A stretch of 64,000 nucleotides of DNA from Alteraurantiacibacter aestuarii. GTDB taxonomy: Bacteria; Pseudomonadota; Alphaproteobacteria; Sphingomonadales; Sphingomonadaceae. Both the position numbers and the translations under genes were made by a program. Below the pieces are notes generated by a model. It had not been told where the DNA came from and did no database searches. It saw nothing but the letters and a program-made list of their open reading frames with translations. The DNA lies in assembly GCF_009827405.1 (NCBI RefSeq), contig NZ_WTYY01000002.1, positions 248,001-312,000 on the forward strand, given 5' to 3'. Below, piece after piece: positions 43,515 to 51,753 of the stretch (positions within the stretch are counted from its first letter, which is position 1; each line of letters begins with the position of its first letter).

Positions 43515-43952
43515 TCAACCCTCTGCGGCGATGCTCTTGCCCATGCTGATACGTTCCTCCGCCTGATAGCCCAGCTTGCGATAGAATTGCGCAGTGGCAT
43601 GATTGGTGGCGCGCACCTGAAGGTTCACCTTGCCACACCCCATTGCCGCCAGGCGCCGCTCGGCCTCGGCAATCAGCATGGAGCCGATGCCCTTGCGGCG
43701 GGCGGACTGGCTGACGGCAACCGCATACAGCCATCCCCGGTGACCATCATATCCGGCCATGGCGGTGCCGATAATCTCGCCATCCGCTTCGGCGATCAGC
43801 AGCAGCTCCGGCTGGACTTTCAGCTTTGCCGGGATGGCGAATTCGGCGCGGTTGCGCGCGGGATCACCGGGAAATGCCTCCTCCCAGATCGCGCGGACGC
43901 CATCGAAATCACCGTCCTGATAGGTCCTGATGCTGGCCATTTCGCTGCCCAT
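43515..43952 (-). CDS. GNAT family N-acetyltransferase, YpeA-like
   Basis: A 145-residue GNAT protein similar in plan to YpeA. Motif A is LYAVAVSQSARRKGIGSMLIAEA (about 78-100), followed by VNLQVRATNHATAQFYRKLGY. It starts just inside the end of the soxR stop region (gap of 1 bp), so it is in the soxR transcript. Start ATG 43952 or ATG 43940. Substrate unknown. Confidence 0.87.
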   Translation of the reverse strand: MGSEMASIRTYQDGDFDGVRAIWEEAFPGDPARNRAEFAIPAKLKVQPELLLIAEADGEIIGTAMAGYDGHRGWLYAVAVSQSARRKGIGSMLIAEAERRLAAMGCGKVNLQVRATNHATAQFYRKLGYQAEERISMGKSIAAEG

Positions 43953-43953
43953 A

Positions 43954-44397
43954 TCAGTCCAGCACGGCCCTGGGGCCGGGTCCCTTCAGGCCCAGCCGAT
44001 CATCCTTGTTGTACAGCTGGCATTTCTGCAGGCTGAGACAGCCGCAGCCGATGCACTGATCCAGCTGGCTGCGCGTGCGGGTGAGCAGGAGGATCTTCTC
44101 ATCGATCTGCGCCCGCATGCGGCGGCTGATCTTCTGCCAGTCATGCTGGGTGGGGTTGCGGCCTTCGGGCAGATTCTTGAGCTGATCCTCAATCTCCGCC
44201 AGCGCCAGCCCCAGCTTCTGGGCGATCAGGATAAAGCTGACCCGGCGGATGTCGGAGCGCAGGAACTTGCGCTGATTGCCGCTGGTGCGCAGCGGCTGCA
44301 ACAAGCCCTTCTCCTCATAAAAGCGGATCGCCGATACCGCCACGCCGGTGCGGCTGGCCAGCTGGCCGATCGAAATGAACTTCTCAGGCCCCAACAT
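43954..44397 (-). CDS. soxR: redox-sensitive MerR-type activator SoxR
   Basis: A 147-residue MerR-family regulator that binds a [2Fe-2S] cluster and activates when the cluster is oxidised by redox-cycling compounds or superoxide. The DNA-binding domain is at 7-75 (ISIGQLASRTGVAVSAIRFYEEKGLL). The cluster ligands C-x2-C-x-C-x5-C are Cys115, 118, 120 and 126 (CIGCGCLSLQKC). It diverges from the glyoxalase-like gene, and a SoxR operator with 19-bp promoter spacing lies between them. Confidence 0.95.
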   Translation of the reverse strand: MLGPEKFISIGQLASRTGVAVSAIRFYEEKGLLQPLRTSGNQRKFLRSDIRRVSFILIAQKLGLALAEIEDQLKNLPEGRNPTQHDWQKISRRMRAQIDEKILLLTRTRSQLDQCIGCGCLSLQKCQLYNKDDRLGLKGPGPRAVLD

Positions 44398-44415
44398 AAA
44401 GTTTTCCCCAATCTC

Positions 44416-44446
44416 TTGACCTCAACTTAGCTTTAGATTGCACAAT
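44416..44446 (+). promoter_or_regulatory. SoxR-type promoter and operator upstream of glyoxalase-like gene
   Basis: A -35 TTGACC (44416-44421) and a CACAAT (44441-44446) are separated by 19 bp, the over-long spacing typical of MerR/SoxR promoters. The operator at 44420-44437 matches the 18-bp SoxR box palindrome CCTCAAGTTAACTTGAGG at 14 positions and overlaps the -35 exactly as in known SoxR targets. It points to the gene at 44528. soxR itself starts at 44397 on the other strand, so this is the only obvious SoxR target here. Confidence 0.78.
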
Positions 44447-44527
44447 GGGCAAACGGTGATTCGCAAAGTCATTATTCGGTCGCGAATTACCCAATGATGA
44501 CAAAGATTTGTGCAAAGGATTTCAAGG

Positions 44528-44911
44528 ATGACATCAACCATGCCCAAGGGACGCATCGAACATGTGAATCTGACCGTCAGCGACATCGAGCGCTCGGCCG
44601 ATCTGTTCAGGGAGTTGCTGGGGTGGCAGCAGCGGTGGCGCGGCATGGCCCAGCGCGGCGGTGAAACCATCCATGTGGGAGAGGCGGACACCTATCTGGC
44701 GCTCTACACTGACGGCAAGGATCATGCAGGCCAGCAGAAGGGCAAGCCGATGAACCATGTCGGCCTGCTGGTGGATGATCTGGACGCTGCCGAACAGATG
44801 GTGGTGGCAGCCGGGCTGGAGCCGTTCGGCCACGACGACTACGAACCGGGCAGGCGGTTTTACTTCTTCGACTGGGACGGGATCGAGTTCGAGGTGGTCT
44901 GCTATGGCTGA
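44528..44911 (+). CDS. glyoxalase/bleomycin-resistance (VOC) family protein
   Basis: A 127-residue vicinal-oxygen-chelate protein. Paired beta-alpha-beta modules are visible: IEHVNLTVSDIERSADLFRELLGW and MNHVGLLVDDLDAAEQMV, with a C-terminal YFFDWDGIEFEVV; metal-ligand-type His and Glu residues are present (His in EHVNL and NHVGL, Glu in EFEVV). ATG 44528 has AAAGGA 9 nt upstream. The SoxR-type promoter at 44416-44446 should drive it, suggesting a role in detoxifying or resisting redox-active compounds. Confidence 0.88.
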   Translation: MTSTMPKGRIEHVNLTVSDIERSADLFRELLGWQQRWRGMAQRGGETIHVGEADTYLALYTDGKDHAGQQKGKPMNHVGLLVDDLDAAEQMVVAAGLEPFGHDDYEPGRRFYFFDWDGIEFEVVCYG

Positions 44912-44933
44912 CCCGATAGGACCCGGATTTTCT

Positions 44934-44958
44934 GATCCCGCCGGCCTGAACCGGGATC
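44934..44958. terminator. hairpin between convergent VOC gene and gshA
   Basis: A 7-bp perfect stem (44934-44940 with 44952-44958, 11-nt loop) lies in the 50-bp gap between the two stop codons. No T run on either side. Confidence 0.4.
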
Positions 44959-44961
44959 GCT

Positions 44962-46332
44962 TCAGAAGCTTTCTTCGTAAACCCGCGAAATGTCTCCGCC
45001 CCACGGGCCGTTGAACTTGTCCAGCAGGCGCTGGGCGGGGACTTTGCCGCTCTTCACGATCTCGTGCAGCGGCTCGAGAAAACCGGCTTCGCTGTCACCG
45101 GCATCGTTCAGCCGCGCGCGCGATACCAGCCCGCGGTCGGCAATGGCGAGCACTTCGCCCGCCAGATCGCGCAGCTTGCGGCCGCCCGGAATGGGTGCAT
45201 CGAGCGCCATCCTGGGCACCGCATTGCGCAGCTCCTCCCGCTCTTCCATCGTCCAGTCCTTGACCAGATCCCACGATGCATCCAGCGCGGTCTGATCATA
45301 CAGAATGCCGACCCAGAAGGCAGGCAGGGCGCAGATGCGGTTCCACGGGCCGCCATCGGCGCCACGCATTTCCAGGAAGCTTTTCAGCCGCACTTCGGGG
45401 AATGCGGTGGACAGGTGATCCCACCAGTCGCTCGGCATGGGCAGTTCGCCCGGCAGCGCAGGCAGTTCGCCCTTCAGGAAATCGCGGAAGCTTTGCCCGG
45501 AGGCATCGATATATTTGCCGTCGCGGAAGACGAAATACATCGGCACGTCGAGCATGTAATCGACATAGCGCTCATACCCGAAGCCATCCTCGAACACGAA
45601 GGGCAGCATGCCCGTGCGGTGCGGATCGGTGTCGCTCCAGATATGGCTGCGATAGGACAGGAAGCCGTTGGGCTTGCCTTCGGTAAAGGGCGAATTGGCG
45701 AACAGCGCCGTGGCCAGCGGCTGCAATGCCAGAGAGGTGCGGAACTTCTTGGCCATGCAGGCCTCGCTCGCATAATCGAGGTTCACCTGAATGGTGCAGG
45801 TGCGCAGCATCATGTCCAGGCCCAGATCGCCCACGCGCGGCATATGCCGCAGCATGATGTCATAACGGCCCTTGGGCATGATCGGCAGTTCGGCGCGGGT
45901 CTTGTCCGGCCACATGCCGAGTCCCAGGAAACCGACGCCGTGCTCCTCACCCACGATCTTGCATTGCTGCAAATGGCGACCGGTCTCGGCGCAGGTCTGG
46001 TGCAGGTTTTCCAGCGGCTGGCCGGACAGTTCCAGCTGGCCTGCGGGTTCCAGGCTGATGGTGCCGTCATCGCCGCTCATGGCGATGACCTTGCCGTTCT
46101 CCTCCACCGGTTCCCAGCCGAACTGGCGCATGGACATCAGAATGTCGCGAATGCCGCCGGGCTCGTCATAGGACGGGGCGTGCTTGTCAGCCTTCTTGAA
46201 GACGAGCTTTTCATGCTCGGTGCCAATCCGCCAGGCAGCAGGCGGCTTTTCGCCGTCCTGCATTGGCTGGACCAACTGGTCGCGGCTCTCGATCGGCCGC
46301 TCCCCCCCATCTGACGCCTTGCGCGTGCTCAT
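44962..46332 (-). CDS. gshA: glutamate-cysteine ligase, plant/alphaproteobacterial type
   Basis: A 456-residue ligase making gamma-glutamylcysteine, the first step of glutathione synthesis. The text [32 protein letters not shown] and [17 protein letters not shown] is of the plant-like GCL group (GCS2), the form found in many alphaproteobacteria. [28 protein letters not shown]-like text is present near residue 330. gshB is not in the window. It runs in the same direction as rsmE, from which it is separated by 86 bp. Confidence 0.94.
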   Translation of the reverse strand: [456 protein letters not shown]

Positions 46333-46418
46333 GCCAAGGCCGTTAGGAGATGCGGCGCGGCTGCGCCAGTATCAAATTGTGTTTGTCCAAAATGCATGTC
46401 GCTCACGTCCGATTTCAG

Positions 46419-47171
46419 TCAGGCCCAATCGCCGCATGTGCCCATCCACAGCGCGGTGGAGGCGACAGCCGCGGTCTCCCCGCGCAGGATACGCGGGCCA
46501 AGCGAAATGGGGCGGGCTTGCGGATGCGCGCGAATCGCATCCCGCTCCGCATCGTCAAATCCGCCTTCAGGGCCGATCACCAGCGCAGCCGGACCAGTAT
46601 GGGCGGCGAAGGCTTTCGCGGCGCTTTCCCCGCCCTGCCCTGTAGCCAGTTCATCGGCGAAAAACAGCGCGCGATCTTCGGGCCAATCGCGCAGCAGGGC
46701 GTCCAGCTTCGTCACTTCGGCCAGTTCGGGCAGAGCGGTGCGGGCGCATTGTTCGGCAGCTTCGGTCACAATCGCGCGGGCGCGCTCGGCATTGAGCTTG
46801 TCCGCCACGCAGCGCCGCGTGAGCACCGGCACGATGCGCGCCACGCCCAGTTCGGTGGCTTTTTCCAGCACCATGTCGAAGCGGTCCTTTTTCAGCAGCG
46901 CGGGGCACAGCCAGAAATCGGGCACCGCTTCACGCTTGCGAAGCAGTTCGACCGGATCGAGCACAAGGTTACGTTTGGAGGCGGAGACAACGCGCGCCGA
47001 CCATTCGCCCGTCAGATCGTCGCACAGGATCACGCCGTCCCCCTCACCCACGCGCATCACGCGCAGCAGGTAATGCGCCTGCGGACCGTCGAGCGTGATC
47101 TGGCTACCTGCGGACAGCGGCCCATCCACGAACAGGCGCGGGGCGCTGCGCGGCGGCCAGGCCGGAACCAT
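46419..47171 (-). CDS. rsmE: 16S rRNA m3U1498 methyltransferase RsmE
   Basis: A 250-residue SPOUT-class methyltransferase acting on U1498 of 16S rRNA. An N-terminal PUA-like domain (RLFVDGPLSAGSQITLDGPQAHYLLRV split over residues 13-40) is followed by the knotted domain with LIIGPEGGF-type text (ALVIGPEGGFDDAE) and SLGPRILRGETA. The frame is open to 47345, but ATG 47171 gives the family N-terminus and length. Confidence 0.95.
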   Translation of the reverse strand: MVPAWPPRSAPRLFVDGPLSAGSQITLDGPQAHYLLRVMRVGEGDGVILCDDLTGEWSARVVSASKRNLVLDPVELLRKREAVPDFWLCPALLKKDRFDMVLEKATELGVARIVPVLTRRCVADKLNAERARAIVTEAAEQCARTALPELAEVTKLDALLRDWPEDRALFFADELATGQGGESAAKAFAAHTGPAALVIGPEGGFDDAERDAIRAHPQARPISLGPRILRGETAAVASTALWMGTCGDWA

Positions 47172-47191
47172 CGGGCGAGGCGCGGCCACGA

Positions 47192-47965
47192 TCAGCCGCG
47201 CTTTACTGCGCGCGTGGCGATGAAGGGCGGGAACAGCGCGCTGAGTTCGTGGAGCTGCGCCCAGCCATCCTCGAACATATCGCTCAGCATCAGCCCGGCC
47301 TGCAATTGTCCGCCGATCTGCGTTTCCAGCGTGTGGCTGAAACACAGCGTGGGATCATCGGCCAGCATCTTCTCACGCTCGTCCTCGGGCAGTTCGAAGT
47401 CGCTGTATGGCAGCGCATGGCGCGCAACCAGCTCGCCCCGGTCCATCGCCAGCTGATCGAACACGAAGAACACCGGATTGTAGAAACCGGTCATCAGAAT
47501 GCCGCCGGGACGCAGCACGCGCGCACATTCGCGCCACACGGGCATGACTTCGGGCGCAAAGGCGGTGGAGCACGGGTTGAAGACGATATCGAAGCTGGCG
47601 TCCTCAAAGGCGGAAAGATCATGCATGAAACCCTGCACGGTACGGATGTGCAGGCCTTCGCGCTCAGCCACCTCGGCATCGCGGCCCAACTGGCCTTCGG
47701 ACGCATCGAGGCAGGAGACATTCGCCCCGGCTGCGGCAAAGACCGGGCATTGCTGCCCGCCGCCTGATGCAAGGCCCAGCATGTCCTTGCCGGCAATATC
47801 GCCAAACCATTCACGCGGGACGGGTTTGGTCGGGGTCAGCAGGACGTCCCAGTCACCCTTGCGTGCACGGGCGATGGTCTCCGCGTCGACCGGGATCGAC
47901 CACATGTCGCCGTCCTCGACCCGCTGGTTCCAGCCTATCCGGTTATGTTCGCGCGCATCAATCAT
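47192..47965 (-). CDS. class I SAM-dependent methyltransferase
   Basis: A 257-residue Rossmann-fold methyltransferase (Methyltransf_11-like). SAM motif I is MLGLASGGGQQCPVFAAAGA; SCLDASEGQL provides the acidic ribose contact, and FDIVFNPCSTAF is the post-II region. Start ATG 47965 has AGGGGA 6 nt upstream; the in-frame start at 48037 overlaps the divergent ubiA. It is in the same direction as rsmE (20-bp gap) and probably co-transcribed. Substrate unknown. Confidence 0.88.
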   Translation of the reverse strand: MIDAREHNRIGWNQRVEDGDMWSIPVDAETIARARKGDWDVLLTPTKPVPREWFGDIAGKDMLGLASGGGQQCPVFAAAGANVSCLDASEGQLGRDAEVAEREGLHIRTVQGFMHDLSAFEDASFDIVFNPCSTAFAPEVMPVWRECARVLRPGGILMTGFYNPVFFVFDQLAMDRGELVARHALPYSDFELPEDEREKMLADDPTLCFSHTLETQIGGQLQAGLMLSDMFEDGWAQLHELSALFPPFIATRAVKRG

Positions 47966-48023
47966 GCCATTTCCCCTAGCGAAGCCTTCCACCCTGCGTC
48001 CAACATCTTTATGGGCCTTGCGC

Positions 48024-48926
48024 GTGACCGATACCATTACTCCCGATAGCGAACACCGCGGCCTTGTGGGCCTGCTGCCCGCATCCCTGCGCGATTATGC
48101 CCTGCTGGCGCGGTTTGACCGCCCGATCGGCTGGTGGCTGCTGTTCTGGCCGTGCGCCTGGGGCGTGTGGCTTTCGGGAGCGGGTCTGCAATGGCAGATG
48201 ATCCTGTGGCTGCTGCTTGGCTCCATCGCCATGCGCGGCGCGGGCTGCGTCTATAACGATATCGTCGATGCCGATCTGGACCGGCAGGTTGCGCGCACCG
48301 CCGTTCGCCCCGTGGCCAGCGGCAGGGTGAGCCTGAGGGCGGCGTGGACGTGGCTGCTGGTGCTGTGCGCGGTGGGCCTGCTGGTGCTGCTGCAACTGCG
48401 CTGGGAGGCGCAGCTGGTGGCTTTGGGCAGCCTGGCGCTGGTGGCGGCCTATCCGTTCATGAAGCGCATCACCCACTGGCCGCAGGCGTGGCTGGGGCTG
48501 GTGTTCACCTGGGGCGCACCGGTTGGCTGGATGGCCATGCGTGGAGACAGGCTGGACGTGATGGCCGCGCTTTATGCCGGGGCCTTCTTCTGGTGCATGG
48601 CCTATGACACGATCTATGCCCTTCAGGACCGCGAGGACGATGCGCTGGTGGGTATCAGGTCCAGCGCGCTGCGGCTGGGCGATCACGTGAAACTGGGCGT
48701 CAGCGGCTTTTACGCAGCGTCAGTCGCATGCCTTGCCCTCGCCTTCTGGCTGCTGCGGGCGGACTGGGTGGCCCTGCTGGCGCTGATCCCGGCGGCGGCG
48801 CATTTTGCCTGGCAGGCGAGCACGCTCGATCCCGCTGACGGCCGCAACCCTCTGGAACGCTTTCGCAGCAATCGCTGGGCTGGCGCACTGGTAGCAGCCG
48901 CCTGCCTTGTGGTCGGCAACGCCTGA
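48024..48926 (+). CDS. ubiA: 4-hydroxybenzoate polyprenyltransferase UbiA
   Basis: A 300-residue membrane prenyltransferase for ubiquinone synthesis. About eight membrane segments; the two Asp-rich sites are YNDIVDADLDRQ (NDxxDxxxD, about 75-86) and YALQDREDDALVG. RFDRPIGWWLLFWPCAWG near the N-terminus is typical. The start is GTG 48024 (or TTG 48018); the frame stays open far upstream but only as antisense of the methyltransferase. Divergent from that gene by about 58 bp. Confidence 0.94.
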   Translation: MTDTITPDSEHRGLVGLLPASLRDYALLARFDRPIGWWLLFWPCAWGVWLSGAGLQWQMILWLLLGSIAMRGAGCVYNDIVDADLDRQVARTAVRPVASGRVSLRAAWTWLLVLCAVGLLVLLQLRWEAQLVALGSLALVAAYPFMKRITHWPQAWLGLVFTWGAPVGWMAMRGDRLDVMAALYAGAFFWCMAYDTIYALQDREDDALVGIRSSALRLGDHVKLGVSGFYAASVACLALAFWLLRADWVALLALIPAAAHFAWQASTLDPADGRNPLERFRSNRWAGALVAAACLVVGNA

Positions 48927-48945
48927 ACCACGCAGGTTGGCTGCG

Positions 48946-50304
48946 CTATTCCGCGGGCTGTGGCTGCGGCGCAGCGGGGCGCGGATTGGCGCGTTTGAGC
49001 AGTTTGGCCAGCAGCGAGGTGATCAGCCCGTGTTCCTGCATCCATGCATGGTATTCACGGTACTTGGCATCCTCACCCAGCAAATGCGCCTCTTCGGTGC
49101 GGGCGCGCCAGTAATAGATGCCGCTCACCACACCCAGGAAGAAGGTGTTGCGGATCACATCGACCATTGAACCGCTGGTGACGAGGAACGGCATGGACGA
49201 ACACCACCAGAACAGGTTCTTTGACAGATAGGCCGGGTGGCGCGTGAAGCGGTACGGCCCGTTGGTCAGCACGCCGCGATAGGTGAGGTTGGAAAAGCGG
49301 ATGCCAAAGGCGATGGTCGCCCAGGCATAGATGGCGGTCAGGAAGGCCAGCCAGCCGGCCCAGACCCACAGCAGCATTTCATGGCCATCGAACCAGTATC
49401 CCCAGCCGGCGGTGTTGTATTCGTACTGGATCATCCCGCCATTGCCCATCAGGCCATAGACCATCGGCGGATAGCACAGCAACGCGGCCAGCCAGCCTGC
49501 CAGAAAGGGATTGCCGCTGCGGATATGCGCATCGAGCGGACGCAGGGTGAGCAGGTAACCCACGGTGCCGATCTGCACATCGATCACGAACAGCAGTTCG
49601 AACAGGATTGTGCCCACCAGCACCGGATTGCCCGCAAGCTGCGCCAGATCGGCATCCACGACGGCGGCAAAACCGGGCGGCAGGATGGAGATCATGAAGG
49701 CGCCGAAAAAGCCCTTGATGATCCAAGCCCGCCAGTGCTTCTTGACCTCATGCGTGTCCCACGCCTCGCGCCCCAGCAGCATGGCGCCAAAATGCCAGGC
49801 ATGGTCGCGCGGCTTCTTCATCACCCGGTCGAGCCAGATGACATAGGGAACGGACAGGATGAACATGGGCACGGCGGCAACGCCGATCACCCGCATGGCG
49901 AACAGATATTGCCCGTCCCAATACCAGCGGCCCAGACAGTAGATCAGGCCGATCACCGCCCATGTCGCCCATAGCCCGGCCAGCTTGGTGGCGGACACGT
50001 CGATCACTTCGGAAATTTTGCGGCGTTGGCTCCAGTCGATCCCGGTGGATGGGTTACGATGAACCTTGTCCACCAGCAGCGACCATGCAGCCATCGCAAG
50101 GCCGGAAAGGATCATGGCGACCAGCGCGGAATAGGGGCCGGACATCCGCTCGGACGGGCCGGGCAGGCCGAAAGCCAGCACCAGATCGGGCCAGGCGCGG
50201 CACAACGCGATATAGCTGAGCAACGTGCCCAGGCCGACAAATCCCACCCACGGGGATACGTCGCTGGCAGGTGGCTGCGTGGCGGTGGCAGGTTGCGCGC
50301 TCAT
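48946..50304 (-). CDS. membrane methyltransferase, isoprenylcysteine carboxyl methyltransferase (ICMT)-like
   Basis: A 452-residue integral membrane protein with about ten hydrophobic segments. The C-terminal third carries the ICMT-type SAM-binding signature: NGPYRFTRHPAYLSKNLFWW and, after two helices, YYWRARTEEAHLLGEDAKYREY. The N-terminal 280 residues form an extra multi-helix membrane domain not found in eukaryotic ICMT (about 280 residues in total). Bacteria lack prenylated CaaX proteins, so the substrate must be something else, perhaps a lipid or quinone. Convergent with ubiA (19-bp gap). Confidence 0.82.
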   Translation of the reverse strand: MSAQPATATQPPASDVSPWVGFVGLGTLLSYIALCRAWPDLVLAFGLPGPSERMSGPYSALVAMILSGLAMAAWSLLVDKVHRNPSTGIDWSQRRKISEVIDVSATKLAGLWATWAVIGLIYCLGRWYWDGQYLFAMRVIGVAAVPMFILSVPYVIWLDRVMKKPRDHAWHFGAMLLGREAWDTHEVKKHWRAWIIKGFFGAFMISILPPGFAAVVDADLAQLAGNPVLVGTILFELLFVIDVQIGTVGYLLTLRPLDAHIRSGNPFLAGWLAALLCYPPMVYGLMGNGGMIQYEYNTAGWGYWFDGHEMLLWVWAGWLAFLTAIYAWATIAFGIRFSNLTYRGVLTNGPYRFTRHPAYLSKNLFWWCSSMPFLVTSGSMVDVIRNTFFLGVVSGIYYWRARTEEAHLLGEDAKYREYHAWMQEHGLITSLLAKLLKRANPRPAAPQPQPAE

Positions 50305-50374
50305 GGCGCCGCCCTAACCGCAAAAGGGTTAAAAGGCGGGTAACGGACGCACAAATTTAGCGGTCAGCGGCGGC

Positions 50375-51724
50375 TCAGCGCCAGGCTGTGATCCGCCCGC
50401 TGTCATCGAGGATGTAGAGCGTGTTGTTGGCCACCACCGGAGGCAGCGAGACAGGGTTGCCCAGCTCGGTAAAGACCGTGGTTTCCCCCGTCGTCACATC
50501 GGCATAGCGCACTTCACCGCGCGAACTGGCGATCCACAGGCGGTTGCTGGCCAGCACCGGGCCGGTCCAGAAGATCGGACCTTCGCGGTCTTTCGCATTG
50601 CGCCACGCATCCAGCTGGGTGACCCAGCGAATGCGGCCACTGGCACGAGCAATCGCGAACAGGCGGGCATCGTCGGTCAGGGTGAATATCCATTCCCCGG
50701 CAATCGCGGGGGTGGAAATGCCGGCCAGCGTCAATTCCCAGATCCGCTGTCCGGTGGTCAGTTCATAAGCGGCCATGCGGCCACCCTGCCCCAGCGCGAA
50801 GACCTGGCCATTGGAGATGATCGGATCGGCATCGACATCGGTCAGCGCGCCAACCTGCGTGGAAATAGAGGTACGGGCCAGCGCATCGTACCACAGGTCG
50901 CGGCCGTTTTCGTAGCGATAGGCCACCAGCTCACCCGAGGAATAACCGGCCACGATCGTGCCCTGCCCTGCGGCGGGAGCAGCCACGCCGAACACGCCGG
51001 ACTGGCTGGACGATGCGGCATCCTGCCACAAAGGCGCGCCATCAGCGATGGCCAGCGCGTGGATCTGGTTGTCCTGCGTCATCACATAAACGGCATTGAA
51101 GGCCACGGTGGGCGAACCGCGCAGCGGACCGGCGGGCTTCTTGCGCCACTGTTCGTCACCGCTGTTGGCGTCCAGAGCCACAACATCGCCAGTGCCGCTG
51201 GTGGCAAACACCTTGCCATCAAAGAAGGTGGCGCCGCCGCCGAATGTGGCATCGTTCAGATCACCGGAAACCTGGATACGGTGCGACCAGCGACGCGCGC
51301 CGGTGGCAGCATCGAAAGCATGGATCACGCCGTCGGAATCGACCACGAACAGCTTGCCGTCACCGATCACCGGTGCGGCGGCCAGACGGCGGGTCTTGCT
51401 GCTGCCGGCGATATCGACGGTCCATGCGCGCGCGGGTGCGGCGGCAAGCGTGACATGGCCGGATGCCTTGGAGGCGGTGCGCCCGGCCTGCGGCCAGTCA
51501 ACATTGGTTTCCGGTGTTGGCAGCACGACCGCAATACTGGCGAGTTCCGGATCGGCCGAAACATCGCTGGCGATCCGCGAGAGAATAGGCTGGCGATTGC
51601 CAACGCTGGGTGTGTTGGGAGAATCGTCTCCGCCGCCGAATATGCTGCAGGCACTCAGCACCATTGCAGAAACGGCAATCGTGCCAGCGGCGCGAAGGCG
51701 CGCGAGAGACGGTAGCATTGGCAT
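50375..51724 (-). CDS. bamB: outer-membrane assembly lipoprotein BamB
   Basis: A 449-residue lipoprotein of the BAM complex, an eight-bladed PQQ-like beta-propeller. The lipobox is LSAC (Cys26), followed by repeated blades such as GDGKLFVVDSDGVIHAFDAATGARRW, here noted only in part (FVVDSDGVIHAFDAATGA, VVALDANSGDEQWRKK, NNTLYILDDSGRITAW). Start: ATG 51724 has AGGA 7 nt upstream; ATG 51757 overlaps the stop of the upstream gene (ATGA) and is the alternative. It follows a YfgM-like gene, the usual partner. Confidence 0.93.
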   Translation of the reverse strand: MPMLPSLARLRAAGTIAVSAMVLSACSIFGGGDDSPNTPSVGNRQPILSRIASDVSADPELASIAVVLPTPETNVDWPQAGRTASKASGHVTLAAAPARAWTVDIAGSSKTRRLAAAPVIGDGKLFVVDSDGVIHAFDAATGARRWSHRIQVSGDLNDATFGGGATFFDGKVFATSGTGDVVALDANSGDEQWRKKPAGPLRGSPTVAFNAVYVMTQDNQIHALAIADGAPLWQDAASSSQSGVFGVAAPAAGQGTIVAGYSSGELVAYRYENGRDLWYDALARTSISTQVGALTDVDADPIISNGQVFALGQGGRMAAYELTTGQRIWELTLAGISTPAIAGEWIFTLTDDARLFAIARASGRIRWVTQLDAWRNAKDREGPIFWTGPVLASNRLWIASSRGEVRYADVTTGETTVFTELGNPVSLPPVVANNTLYILDDSGRITAWR

Positions 51725-51753
51725 ATGATTATCCTGGTTCATGAGGCTTGGCT

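Noticed and set aside
45064..46314. 416-residue open frame opposite gshA
   Set aside because: Antisense shadow of a complete glutamate-cysteine ligase.
47499..48023. N-terminal extension of ubiA by 175 residues
   Set aside because: It is the antisense of the methyltransferase gene; UbiA text begins only at about 48024.
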